Position numbers and translations under genes: made by a program | Source: Acidobacteriota bacterium | GTDB lineage: Bacteria > Acidobacteriota > Vicinamibacteria > Vicinamibacterales > Fen-181 | Reading direction: 5' to 3' | DNA: 57,258 nt | NCBI GenBank assembly: GCA_003170135.1 | Contig: PMZR01000103.1 | Coordinates: forward strand, 1 to 57,258 | Notes under the pieces: generated by a model | What the model saw: only the letters and a program-made list of their open reading frames with translations | Database searches by the model: none | Told to the model about the DNA's origin: nothing | Part shown: piece by piece, positions 1 through 8,116 of the stretch | Numbering within the stretch: the first letter of the stretch is position 1 | Layout: every line of letters starts with the position of its first letter

Positions 1-21
1 TCTGCGGAAATCTGCGGCTGA
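1..21. repeat. Truncated right end of the palindromic element (copy 0)
   Basis: The first 21 bases carry the paired TCTGCGG...ATCTGCGGCTGA units that close the element copies ending at 15710 and 32949. Only the right terminus lies inside the window. The sequence therefore begins inside a third copy, which is typical of a contig broken at a repeat. Confidence 0.75.
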
Positions 22-113
22 ATGTCAGCACCGAGGCTGCGGTCCTGATGTGCGCATGCGGCGCGCCACACCGAGCAGCCGCGCGGGTGGCGAGGGGCGA
101 GCAGGCGCCGCCC

Positions 114-1682
114 TCAGCGCCTCTGCGTAACCTCTGTCAGACCCATCTGCGCGAGCGAAAGGCCCGTGCGCGCGGTGAAATCCGCGGCGGATGTGAACGG
201 CGCCCGTTCACGCTCGCGCTCGAGCCGGGCCAGAACGTCACGCTCCACGGCGGGCAACAGCGCGATTTCCGCGGCCGACATCCCGTTCAGGTCGAATTCG
301 GCCGGGACTTTCCGGCCCAACGCTTTCATCTCGAACGCCACACCCTGAACACGCACCGGGATGATTGGTCCCACGCCGGCCCGCAGTGACGCGACATCGC
401 GGCGCGCCTGCTGCACGATCTCGCCGCGCTCGGCGTCCATCTGTGTGATGAGCGCCTTGGCGCTGACCAGATCGAGCATGATCGCCGCATCGTAGAGTCG
501 GCGCCAGCGTTCGCGAATCGCGGGGCGCGCCGTCACGCCGCGCGTCACGTCCACGAACCGCGACACGGCGAGTTCGCCAACGTGCGCGTCGGCCCGCGTC
601 AGCGCTTCGACGACATCGAGCATGTCCGGCCTGAACGCCGCCGGGTCCGGCTCCGGAAGCGTCGCCAGCGCCTCGACGAGCGTCATTTCGGCATCGATGA
701 GGCCCGGCTGGTCGAGCCCGCCTCCCGGACGCGCGCCCTTTTCGACGGCCAGCGCCGACGCAATCCAGAAGAACGTCGATGCCGCCACGCCTTCGGAGGC
801 GAGCATGGCGTTGGGCGATTTCAGCCGCGCCCGATCGCGTGCCGGATCCATCTGTGTGCGGGGGTAACCGCCCGGGTACGGGTGTCCTTCGAATGCCGGA
901 AGGCCGTCGCGGACGGCCTGGTAGCGCGACCACACCTGCGCAAAATTCATGAGGTCGTCGACCGGTGCGAAGTACTCGGAGCGGCGGCCCTTGCCCGGCT
1001 CGAACGACGGCGCGAGGCGCCGGTAGTACGCCTGTTTGTCCGGGTCGGACCCGAAGTGCCCCCAGAGCGTTTCGAAATGGATCGCGTACCCTTCGGAGAG
1101 CGCCGTCAGCGGATCACTGGTCGCAAATGTCGTGTGTGGAAACGCGGACCAGGCCGAACCGCCGCGGCGCCCGCCGGCGGCGAGGCTGTGCACGAGGTGA
1201 CCGCTCTCGTGCAGCATCGTGTCACCGAGAAAGGCCGGACTGGGATCGAGGATGACGTAGGGCAGCTTCGGGTGCTCTTCGACTCGACCGCCCGTCACGA
1301 TGGCCAGTCCGTAGGCGGCGTTGTTCCCGTCCGTCCTGATGACCACGGGCAGCACCGGCTCGCCGAACAGCGGGTCGGTGCCGAATCGCGTTGCGGCCCG
1401 GTAGATCAACCGCCGGGCGAACCGCGCCGCCTCGGTGTCAATCCAGCGCACGTAATCCTTCAACCGGGCGTCTGTCGGATCGATCGGGCGGTAGCGCGGC
1501 AGGCTGTCTCGTTCCTCCGGCTTGTCATCGATCGGTTCCAGCCAGACGATGCGCGCGAGCGGAGGCGGCGTGGCCGCGAGTGGCCGTCGCGCCGCGGGCT
1601 TCTGATCGACCCCGGCAAACGCGGCGACCGGAGACGCCAGCGCGAGCATCAGGACCAGCGTGATGCGAGCAGTTGCGGTCAT
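114..1682 (-). CDS. Secreted HExxH putative metalloprotease with C-terminal helix-hairpin-helix
   Basis: This is a 522-residue protein with an N-terminal hydrophobic signal peptide (residues about 1-24, ending near AFAG), so it is probably periplasmic or outer-membrane associated. Residues 158-162 read HESGH inside LHESGHLVH, a zinc-binding HExxH motif, so a gluzincin-like peptidase role is inferred. The last 60 residues (about 460-520) contain LNGMSAAEIALLP...PFTSAADF, which resembles the ComEA-type helix-hairpin-helix seen in secreted proteins. The substrate is unknown. The gene runs leftward, divergent from the phosphopantetheinyl transferase at 1843. I did not recognise a named family, and the catalytic assignment rests on the motif alone. 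A sister HExxH protein of different sequence lies at 11854-13239. Confidence 0.85.
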   Translation of the reverse strand: MTATARITLVLMLALASPVAAFAGVDQKPAARRPLAATPPPLARIVWLEPIDDKPEERDSLPRYRPIDPTDARLKDYVRWIDTEAARFARRLIYRAATRFGTDPLFGEPVLPVVIRTDGNNAAYGLAIVTGGRVEEHPKLPYVILDPSPAFLGDTMLHESGHLVHSLAAGGRRGGSAWSAFPHTTFATSDPLTALSEGYAIHFETLWGHFGSDPDKQAYYRRLAPSFEPGKGRRSEYFAPVDDLMNFAQVWSRYQAVRDGLPAFEGHPYPGGYPRTQMDPARDRARLKSPNAMLASEGVAASTFFWIASALAVEKGARPGGGLDQPGLIDAEMTLVEALATLPEPDPAAFRPDMLDVVEALTRADAHVGELAVSRFVDVTRGVTARPAIRERWRRLYDAAIMLDLVSAKALITQMDAERGEIVQQARRDVASLRAGVGPIIPVRVQGVAFEMKALGRKVPAEFDLNGMSAAEIALLPAVERDVLARLERERERAPFTSAADFTARTGLSLAQMGLTEVTQRR

Positions 1683-1821
1683 GTGGTGAATTCCCGGGGG
1701 CCAGGATCGGCGTGGGTGGGACCGTCAGGCCCCATCCTCTTATGGACAGAGACGGGTAAACGCGCCCTTTGGTTCACCGGTGCGTCTTGCGCGGGCGGGC
1801 GTAGGTCGCCGCCGGAGGGCA

Positions 1822-1830
1822 TGATAGAGT
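1822..1830 (+). promoter_or_regulatory. Candidate extended -10 (TGNTANNNT) just upstream of the PPTase
   Basis: TGATAGAGT matches the extended -10 pattern and ends 12 nt before the ATG at 1843. There is no clear Shine-Dalgarno sequence, so a very short leader or leaderless mRNA is suggested. No convincing -35 is seen. Confidence 0.35.
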
Positions 1831-1842
1831 CTGCGCTCGATT

Positions 1843-2535
1843 ATGATTGCTGTCTCCTGGCTTCTTCAGCACGTCGCTGACGTTCCGTCCTCGGACGAGT
1901 GGTTGTCGGCGTCCGAACGCGAGACGCTCGCACGGCTCTGGGCGCCCAAGCGCATTCGCGACTGGCGGCTGGGACGCTGGACCGCCAAGCGCGCCCTCGC
2001 GCGGATGGGTGACGCCGGTGTCAGCGAATCAGATCGGTTCGGGTGGGCACGCATCTCCATCCGCGCAACGGAGTCGGGCGCGCCCTACGCGGTCATCGAC
2101 GAGCGCGAGGCCGCCTGGATGATTTCCCTCAGCCATTCGGGTGAACACGGGCTGTGCGCCGTCGCGAGCCGCCCCGCGGTCGTCGGCTGCGACGTCGAGA
2201 CCGTCGGCCGACGCGGCGAGGAGTTCGTGGTCGACTGGTTCACCGAGGCTGAACGGGCATGGATCGAACGCTGCGCGTCGGGGGAACGGTCGCGGCTCGT
2301 CGCGCTCGTCTGGAGCGCAAAGGAAAGCGCGCTGAAGGCGCTGGGCGTGGGGCTGCGACTGGACACGCGCGAAGTGCAAGTGGAACTGACGGGCGCCCGG
2401 TGTCCGACGTGGTCGTCCCTGGTGGTTTGTGGCCCCGACGGCCCGCTGCACGGCTGGTGGCGCGCCGACGACGATCGCGTGGTGACCGTCGTTGCTACCC
2501 CGGAGCCGGCGCTGCCGGTGGAACTGCTCGCGTGA
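1843..2535 (+). CDS. 4'-phosphopantetheinyl transferase (Sfp-type)
   Basis: The 230-residue product has the signatures of the Sfp-type 4'-phosphopantetheinyl transferase superfamily. These are SLSHS at 95-99, the Mg/CoA-binding GCDVE at 115-119 and the WSAKESALK block at 157-165. Such enzymes transfer phosphopantetheine from CoA to a conserved Ser of acyl or peptidyl carrier proteins in the cytoplasm. The length fits the two-subdomain Sfp type rather than the roughly 120-residue AcpS. No carrier protein, PKS or NRPS gene is nearby, so its partner is unknown. The gene starts with ATG, and a -10-like element ends 12 nt upstream. Confidence 0.9.
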   Translation: MIAVSWLLQHVADVPSSDEWLSASERETLARLWAPKRIRDWRLGRWTAKRALARMGDAGVSESDRFGWARISIRATESGAPYAVIDEREAAWMISLSHSGEHGLCAVASRPAVVGCDVETVGRRGEEFVVDWFTEAERAWIERCASGERSRLVALVWSAKESALKALGVGLRLDTREVQVELTGARCPTWSSLVVCGPDGPLHGWWRADDDRVVTVVATPEPALPVELLA

Positions 2536-2557
2536 AGGCTTGACGCGTTCAGCACCA

Positions 2558-2604
2558 CGCACCTCGCACGGCACGTCGCACATCGCACTTCGCACATCGC
2601 ACAT
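2558..2604. repeat. Short tandem repeat (TCGCACA-like heptamers)
   Basis: Several degenerate copies of a 7-8 base unit (CGCACAT, CGCACTT and variants) fill the gap between the PPTase stop and the DinB-like start. It is similar in style to the heptamer arrays at 39199 and 45112. Confidence 0.6.
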
Positions 2605-2619
2605 TGTCCGGAGTCTCCC

Positions 2620-3090
2620 ATGGCCGACCTCCTCGAGTGCCTGCTGCAGATCAAGGGTCTTCGCGAAACCGCCGATCGTCTCCGGCCGCTCATCGCAAGC
2701 ATCGACCCGCACGTATGGAACCGGACGTCCGGTCCGGACGGTCCGAGCGCGGCGGATCTGCTCGCGCGGGTTGCGGAACTGGAGCTCCTGCACGGCGTCT
2801 GGCTCCGGCTGATCCTCGTGTCCAGCCGTCCGGCGCTGCCCGCGTTCGATGAGCAGGGGCTCTTTGCGCTCGGGCGATATCGACGCTGGGACGCCGGCGC
2901 GGCACTCGACGCGTTCCTCGTTCGGCGGGGGGACAACCTGGACCTGCTCGACCGCTGCTCCGCAAGCGACCTGGGGCGCATCGGCATTCACCCCGTTCGC
3001 CGCGAGACGACGATCGCCGACGTGGTCGCGCTGATGCTGGCGGGTGACGTCGACAGGATGGGCGAGATCCGCCGGGCGCTGCGCATATGA
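2620..3090 (+). CDS. DinB-like four-helix protein (tentative)
   Basis: The 156-residue, mostly helical protein has the general plan of the DinB/YfiT-like superfamily. It has an N-terminal helix (residues about 1-30), a conserved-looking SAADLLARVAELELLHG segment in the position of the usual HLAHxE helix, and a C-terminal helix ending LAGDVDRMGEIRR. In the usual family three His residues bind a metal. Here only one candidate (in ELLHG) is obvious, so metal binding is doubtful. It begins 84 nt after the phosphopantetheinyl transferase stop, separated from it by a heptamer repeat, and could be co-transcribed with it. The function is unknown and the superfamily call is an inference. Confidence 0.65.
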   Translation: MADLLECLLQIKGLRETADRLRPLIASIDPHVWNRTSGPDGPSAADLLARVAELELLHGVWLRLILVSSRPALPAFDEQGLFALGRYRRWDAGAALDAFLVRRGDNLDLLDRCSASDLGRIGIHPVRRETTIADVVALMLAGDVDRMGEIRRALRI

Positions 3091-3170
3091 CGCGCGCGAA
3101 GTCGACGCGTCGAGCGTCTGGCGTGGGCCTGCCACGCTGCTGCCGCGACGTGGCACCGGTCCCGGTGCGA

Positions 3171-3179
3171 TGCTATGAT
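3171..3179 (+). promoter_or_regulatory. Candidate extended -10 for the POT transporter
   Basis: TGCTATGAT fits TGNTANNNT and lies 38 nt upstream of the ATG at 3218, leaving room for the Shine-Dalgarno GGAG at about 3206. The -35 region is GC-rich and unconvincing. Confidence 0.4.
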
Positions 3180-3217
3180 GCCCGCGCCCTCGGACCTCTC
3201 CACAGGAGCACTCCACA

Positions 3218-4618
3218 ATGGCCGACGCCGTTGCCACCGCTGAAGCGCCAGTCGTGCAGAAGTTTCCGGCCGTTTTCTGGACGGCGAACCTCACGGAGCT
3301 GTTCGAGCGCGCCGCCTACTACTCGATGGCCAGCTTTGTCGTCATCTACCTGGGGCGCCTCGGCATGGGCGGCTATTGGCCCAGCCGTCTCAACAGCGGC
3401 GTGCTGTGGTTCCTCGTGTACTTTCTGCCGATTCTCTCCGGCACGATCGCGGACCATGTGGGGTTCAAGAAAGCCCTGGCGGCCGCGTTCGTCCTGCTCA
3501 CCGGCGGCTACTTCCTGATGGGATATCCCGTGTGGGTCGGCGGGAAGGTGCTGGCCGAGGCGGTCGGCACGCAGGTGACGGCCGGCCGCGACGTGTTCGT
3601 GCCCATCGTGGCCGGCGTCCTCCTCATCGGCATCGGCGGCTCGTTCGTCAAGCCGTGCGTTTCGGGCACCGTGCAGAAGACGCATGGAGGCCGGGCGACC
3701 CTGGCCTTCGCCATCTTCTACATGGTGATCAACATCGGGTCCATCGTGGGCCGTCTCACGGCGTTTGTGGTGCGAACCCGTCCGAACGCTGCCTTGAGTT
3801 CGATCTTCGGCGTGGCCATGCTCGCGTCCATCGTCGCGCTCGTCTTCGTGCTGGTCGGCTACAAGGAACCGGCGGCGGAAGCGCGCAAGGAAACGCGCAA
3901 GGACGCGGGATTGATCCTGTGGAACATGGTGGCGGTTCTCTTCAACGCCCGCTTCGCGTTCTTCCTCCTCGTGTCGTCCGGGTTCTGGTTCATCTACAAC
4001 CAGGTCTACAACATCCTGCCGCTCTACGCCGCGAAGGTGGTCGAGCACAACCCGGCGATGGATCTCTACACCGCGGCCAATCCGATCATGATCGTCTGCT
4101 TTCAGCTGTTGATCACGCGCCGGTTCGGGAAGATGAAGCCGATTCGCTCGATCGTGTTCGGCACGGTGCTCATCGGGCTGGCGATGGCCATCAACCTCGT
4201 GCCGCTCTACACGGCAGGCGGCGTCCGCGCCGCGTCGATCAGCTGGCTGCCGATCGGGTCGCTGTTCATCATCCTCACGGTTGCCTGCATCGCCTTCGGC
4301 GAGCTGTTTACCTCGGCCCGCATGTACGAATGGATCGGCGCGCTGGCACCGAAAGGACAGGAAGGACTGTTCCTCGGCTATGCGAACCTGCCGATCGCCA
4401 TCGGCGCGATCGTCAGCGGGTGGGTGGCCCCGATCATCTTCAACGACGTGATGTGCAAGGGGGCGACGAGGCGGGCCGACGGCCTGCTGGACCTCGTGCC
4501 CGGCAACGCCACGCAAGGCTGGCTGATCCTGATGACCATCGGATTCGGCTCGGCTCTGAGCATGTGGATCTACAACCGCTGGCTGGAGCGCCAACCCGCC
4601 GCCGACGCCCGGGCCTGA
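3218..4618 (+). CDS. POT/PTR2-family proton-coupled oligopeptide transporter
   Basis: This 466-residue polytopic inner-membrane protein has the POT-family ExxER motif at the end of the first helix (ELFERAAYYS, residues 27-36), which takes part in proton coupling. Multiple hydrophobic segments follow, and the protein ends with a membrane-to-cytoplasm WIYNRWLER tail. The family is a branch of the major facilitator superfamily that imports di- and tripeptides. Two loops, around residues 90-115 and 210-235, are basic or variable. The ATG is preceded by a GGAG ribosome-binding site. It converges on the SpoIIE phosphatase with 16 nt between the stops. The exact substrate cannot be told from sequence. 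Confidence 0.9.
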   Translation: MADAVATAEAPVVQKFPAVFWTANLTELFERAAYYSMASFVVIYLGRLGMGGYWPSRLNSGVLWFLVYFLPILSGTIADHVGFKKALAAAFVLLTGGYFLMGYPVWVGGKVLAEAVGTQVTAGRDVFVPIVAGVLLIGIGGSFVKPCVSGTVQKTHGGRATLAFAIFYMVINIGSIVGRLTAFVVRTRPNAALSSIFGVAMLASIVALVFVLVGYKEPAAEARKETRKDAGLILWNMVAVLFNARFAFFLLVSSGFWFIYNQVYNILPLYAAKVVEHNPAMDLYTAANPIMIVCFQLLITRRFGKMKPIRSIVFGTVLIGLAMAINLVPLYTAGGVRAASISWLPIGSLFIILTVACIAFGELFTSARMYEWIGALAPKGQEGLFLGYANLPIAIGAIVSGWVAPIIFNDVMCKGATRRADGLLDLVPGNATQGWLILMTIGFGSALSMWIYNRWLERQPAADARA

Positions 4619-4634
4619 GAACCGCGGACGCGCC

Positions 4635-6803
4635 CTACGCCGGGCTCGACGCGCTCGCCCCCAGTCGCAGCACCATCATCGTGGCGTCGTCGAACAGATC
4701 GGCGGCGCCGCGGAACTCCAGGACCGCCTGTTCGATGTGCGCCAGGATGGCGTCGACGCCCTCCTGGTGGTGCTTGGCGAGCAGCGCTTCCAGCCGATCC
4801 GACCCGAACATCTCGCCCTGTTCGTTCTCCACCTCGGTGATGCCGTCGGTGTAGAAGAACAGGATGTCGCCCTCTCCCAGCGTGACCGAGGCGTCCTTGT
4901 AGCCGTGGCCCGCGAACATCGCGATCGGCAGGCCCGTGGACACGAGGCGGTCGAGTCCGCCTTCGGCTCGCAGCACGAACTGCGGGTTGTGTCCCGCGTT
5001 CACGTAGCGCAGCACCCGGTGCGAGCCGTCGAGGATGCCCATGAAGAGCGTCAGGTAGACCGCCTGCGGCGTGCTCTCGTCAATCTCGTGGTCGATGGCG
5101 TCGGCGAGCGCCGCCAGGTCGTGCTCGAGCGACAACCGGGCCCGCAGGGTGGCCTGCACGTTTGCCATCAGCAGCGCGGCGCCCACTCCCTTTCCCGACA
5201 CATCGCCGACGAGCAGCGCCACTTCGCCCTCGGGCAACAGGAAGTAGTTGAAGAAGTCGCCGCCGACTTCGCGGGCCGGGATCGACACGCCCTTGATCTC
5301 TGCGAAGCCCAGGCGCAACGGGTGCTTGGGCAGCATCTCGGTCTGGATCTGGCGGCAGAGATCCAGCTCGCCGCGCAGCCGCTCGCGTTCGGCGAGCAGC
5401 TTCTGGTGCGCGCCCAGATCGGATGCCATCTGGTTGAAGGCGGCACCCAGGCTGCCGATCTCGTCCTTCGAGCGCACCGGCACGCGCGCGCTCAGATCGC
5501 CCGCGGCGATCTGCCGCACGCCCGAGTGCAGCGCCGACAGGTTGCGCGTCATGCGCGAGGAAATCGGCACGATTCCCACCAGGGCGACGAGAACCGCGAG
5601 GAGGCCCAGGCCGAGGTTGCGCCCCGTTGCCAGGCGGATGTCGCCGAGCGCGCTGCCGATCGGACGCGCGATGCCGAACACGAGCCCGGATGGCTCGCGC
5701 CGCGCGACGACGACCCACTGGTCGTTGGCCACGGTCTGGACGGGCTCCCTGGAGGCACGGATGCGCGTCAGCAGGCCGAGCGACTCGAGCGTGGCGCGAT
5801 CCCTCCGGCCTGACGTGAACAGCCGGTTCTGCGCGTCGATGGCGAATGCAATCTCACCCGACTCTCGCGACCGGCTGGCCAGGACCGACTCGAGCACGCG
5901 GTCGAGGCTGACCTCCGCGTTCATCGTCCCGACGACGCGTCCTTCCCGGCGGACCGGGATGTCGAGGGCCTGGCCCTGCTTCATCCGGCTGATCCACTGA
6001 TCGATCACGGCGCGCCGGTTCCCATTGACCAGTCCGCTGTCGGCCTGAACGCTCTGGCCGATGGCGCGCACTCGTTGCTCCATGGCTCTCGCCGCCTCCT
6101 CGATGCCTGCGTTCAGGACGGCTCCCGTCTGACCGAACTGTGGGAGGACAAAGGCCAGATCCTTCAGGGTCCCGAGCGACGCCTGCGCATCCGGAGGGAT
6201 CGAGCCGGGCGGAATCAGATCGATGATGGCTTTCCCGGTGTCCGCGGCCAGCTGTTTGTCATCTGCGGCCGTGCCTGCGGCGGCCGGAAACGCCGCGGCG
6301 GTCGTTGGGGCGGGCGTCGTCGGCATCGCCGTTGGAGGCTGGGCTGGCGGCGCCGGCGGAGCCGGGGCGGCCGGGTGCGAGATCCCTGGCCGATGACCGG
6401 GCCGCCGGGCCGGCGTCAGTCCCCGCGCATGAGACGCCGGGTAAGGCCGTCCCGGAGGCGAGGGAGGCGGCGGCGAGGGCACGAACTGGAGCCGCGACAA
6501 AAACGTGCCCGCATCGCCCAGCGTGTCTGCCACCTGCTGGCGGAAGCTGTCGTCGAGCGTCCGATCGCGGGCGGTCCAGTCGCGCGCCTCGGCCGCTGCC
6601 GAGATGCGGTCGACGCGGTCGCCGAGCGCCGACGTTGCCACGTCCATCCGCCGGCCCATGTCGGCGGCGATAGCCGATTCCTCGGCCTCGACCGCGTGGC
6701 GGAACGCGCGAATGGTGGTGCTGTAGGAGTACAGCGTGATGGCAGTCAAGGGCAGGACCGACATCAGGACAAACGCCAACCCCAGCCGTGTGCGCAATCT
6801 CAT
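4635..6803 (-). CDS. Membrane sensor with HAMP and SpoIIE/PP2C serine phosphatase domain
   Basis: The 722-residue protein has an N-terminal membrane helix (residues about 8-30), an extracytoplasmic sensor region, a second helix (396-416), a HAMP linker (416-468, with IAAGDLSARVPV and KDEIG) and a C-terminal RsbU/SpoIIE-type PP2C phosphatase (about 500-715). The phosphatase carries the acidic metal motifs REVGGDFFNY (511-520) and GDVSGKG (533-539). Such enzymes dephosphorylate anti-anti-sigma factors in partner-switching stress signalling, but no STAS or RsbW-like gene is in this window. Residues about 110-180 of the sensor domain are an unusual Pro/Ala/Thr-rich low-complexity stretch inserted between helical parts. 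The upstream 137 nt is shared with a divergent broken gene. Confidence 0.9.
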   Translation of the reverse strand: MRLRTRLGLAFVLMSVLPLTAITLYSYSTTIRAFRHAVEAEESAIAADMGRRMDVATSALGDRVDRISAAAEARDWTARDRTLDDSFRQQVADTLGDAGTFLSRLQFVPSPPPPSPPGRPYPASHARGLTPARRPGHRPGISHPAAPAPPAPPAQPPTAMPTTPAPTTAAAFPAAAGTAADDKQLAADTGKAIIDLIPPGSIPPDAQASLGTLKDLAFVLPQFGQTGAVLNAGIEEAARAMEQRVRAIGQSVQADSGLVNGNRRAVIDQWISRMKQGQALDIPVRREGRVVGTMNAEVSLDRVLESVLASRSRESGEIAFAIDAQNRLFTSGRRDRATLESLGLLTRIRASREPVQTVANDQWVVVARREPSGLVFGIARPIGSALGDIRLATGRNLGLGLLAVLVALVGIVPISSRMTRNLSALHSGVRQIAAGDLSARVPVRSKDEIGSLGAAFNQMASDLGAHQKLLAERERLRGELDLCRQIQTEMLPKHPLRLGFAEIKGVSIPAREVGGDFFNYFLLPEGEVALLVGDVSGKGVGAALLMANVQATLRARLSLEHDLAALADAIDHEIDESTPQAVYLTLFMGILDGSHRVLRYVNAGHNPQFVLRAEGGLDRLVSTGLPIAMFAGHGYKDASVTLGEGDILFFYTDGITEVENEQGEMFGSDRLEALLAKHHQEGVDAILAHIEQAVLEFRGAADLFDDATMMVLRLGASASSPA

Positions 6804-6841
6804 CGCGAACCTCTGCCGATGCGGCGCAATCGGGGATCGTG

Positions 6842-6863
6842 GCGCAGGACTCCCGTCCTGCGC
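6842..6863. promoter_or_regulatory. Perfect 8-bp inverted repeat in divergent intergenic region
   Basis: GCGCAGGA, six bases, then TCCTGCGC form a perfect dyad 38 bases upstream of the SpoIIE-phosphatase start and before the rightward F420-reductase relic. It could be an operator or a structured leader; no regulator is identified. Confidence 0.3.
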
Positions 6864-6940
6864 ACAAGCCCGTCCTTGCGTACTACGAAAACGCAGCGCC
6901 GCCGTTCCATCAGGAGGCTATCATGAAGTAGGTACTCCAC

Positions 6941-8116
6941 TTGAGCGGCTCGCTCGCCCGGTCGCGAACGACTGGTCACCCGGAGGCTGGTGATGAGATC
7001 GGCATCCTCGGCGCTGGCGCTGTCGTTCAGGCACTGGGCGACGGGTTCATCGCCCTCGGGCACGACGCGTTGATCGGATCGCGCGATCCGCGCGGTGAGA
7101 ACGTGCAGGCGTGGGTCGGCCGGCACGCGGGGTCTGCCTCTGCGGGCACGTTTGCCGAGGCAGCCGCGTTTGCCGATCTGGCCGTCCTCGCCACCTTGTG
7201 GAGTGGCACCGAGAACGCGATCCGGCTGGCGGCGCCGGACAACCTCGCGGGAAAGGTCGTCATCGATGTGACCAATCCGCTGGTGTTCCGGGAGCACGCG
7301 CCGCCGGCGCTCGCCCTGGGATTCGACGATTCCGGCGGCGAGCAGGTCCAGCGCTGGCTGCCGAAGGCGTACGTCGTCAAGGCCTTCAACACCGTTGGAC
7401 ATGCGCATATAGTGAACCCGCAATTCCCGTGCGGGCCGCCCGAGGTGATGGCGCCGGCCGAACGGGTGCAGCACTTGATTCGGGCGGTCCGTGACGGGCA
7501 AACGGGAGCGGTGCAGCGGCTCGTTGACAGCGACCCCGCCCTGGTCGGAGCGCGCGACGAGGCAGGCGTGTCGGCCATCCTGCTCGCGCTCTACCACGGC
7601 CACCCCGATATTGCGCAATGGCTGGCGGCCAGACGTCGCAATCTGGATGTCTTCGAGGCGGCGGCCGTCGGCGAGCCGCAGCAACTGGAGACGCTTCTGC
7701 TGGCGGACCCGTCGCTCGCGGCCGCGCGGTCGCCCGACGGGTTCACTGCGCTTGCGCTCGCTGGTTTCTTCGGGCAGATATCCGCCGTGCGGACGCTGCT
7801 GGCCCACGGCGCGGATGTGAACGCCGTGAGCCACAATGCCGCCCGGTACACGGCGCTCACCGGCGCCGTGGCGGCGGGTCAGACGGCGGTCGTGCGCGAG
7901 TTGCTGCAGGCCTGCGCCGATCCGAATTACCGCTATGGGCCGGGTCTCACGCCGTTGCACGTGGCTGCCGCAAACGGGACCGTGGACATCGTGCAGATGC
8001 TCCTCGAGGCGGGCGCGACGCCGGAGGCGGCAACCGATGAGGGGAAGACGGCGCTCGATCCCGCGCGGGAGAAGGGGCACGCCGCAGTGGTCGAGATGTT
8101 AGCGAGCCGCCACTAG
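6941..8116 (+). CDS. Chimeric ORF: truncated F420-reductase-like domain joined to ankyrin repeats
   Basis: The open frame of 391 residues (TTG start) joins two unrelated parts. Residues about 20-165 match the Rossmann half of NADPH:F420 oxidoreductase-like proteins (GILGAGAVV, LGHDALIGSRDP, KVVIDVTNPL, VVKAFNTVG). The rest of that family, including the C-terminal substrate region, is missing. From about residue 170 (the in-frame GTG-ATG at 7445-7450) the protein is an ankyrin-repeat domain with four or five repeats (for example GFTALALAGFFGQ, GLTPLHVAAANGTVDIV). The ankyrin part may be translated alone from ATG 7448. The native reductase start appears destroyed (see the pseudogene entry). It converges with the response regulator, with a 4-nt overlap of stops. 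Ankyrin domains mediate protein-protein contacts; the partner is unknown. Confidence 0.65.
   Translation: MSGSLARSRTTGHPEAGDEIGILGAGAVVQALGDGFIALGHDALIGSRDPRGENVQAWVGRHAGSASAGTFAEAAAFADLAVLATLWSGTENAIRLAAPDNLAGKVVIDVTNPLVFREHAPPALALGFDDSGGEQVQRWLPKAYVVKAFNTVGHAHIVNPQFPCGPPEVMAPAERVQHLIRAVRDGQTGAVQRLVDSDPALVGARDEAGVSAILLALYHGHPDIAQWLAARRRNLDVFEAAAVGEPQQLETLLLADPSLAAARSPDGFTALALAGFFGQISAVRTLLAHGADVNAVSHNAARYTALTGAVAAGQTAVVRELLQACADPNYRYGPGLTPLHVAAANGTVDIVQMLLEAGATPEAATDEGKTALDPAREKGHAAVVEMLASRH
6993..7447 (+). pseudogene. Relic of NADPH-dependent F420 reductase-like gene
   Basis: A good ribosome-binding site (GGAGG at 6982-6986) precedes ATG 6993, followed by AGATCGGC. One extra A would give the family start Met-Lys-Ile-Gly-Ile-Leu-Gly. 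As it stands, the ATG frame is shifted by one base relative to the conserved GILGAG frame. The homology also stops abruptly after the AFNTVG motif, so the C-terminal third is absent. Both lesions point to a decayed gene. A sequencing error could explain the first but not the second. Confidence 0.55.

Noticed and set aside
582..1880. 432-residue plus-strand frame over the first metalloprotease and PPTase start
   Set aside because: No motif, Arg-rich composition, and it conflicts with two genes that have clear signatures.
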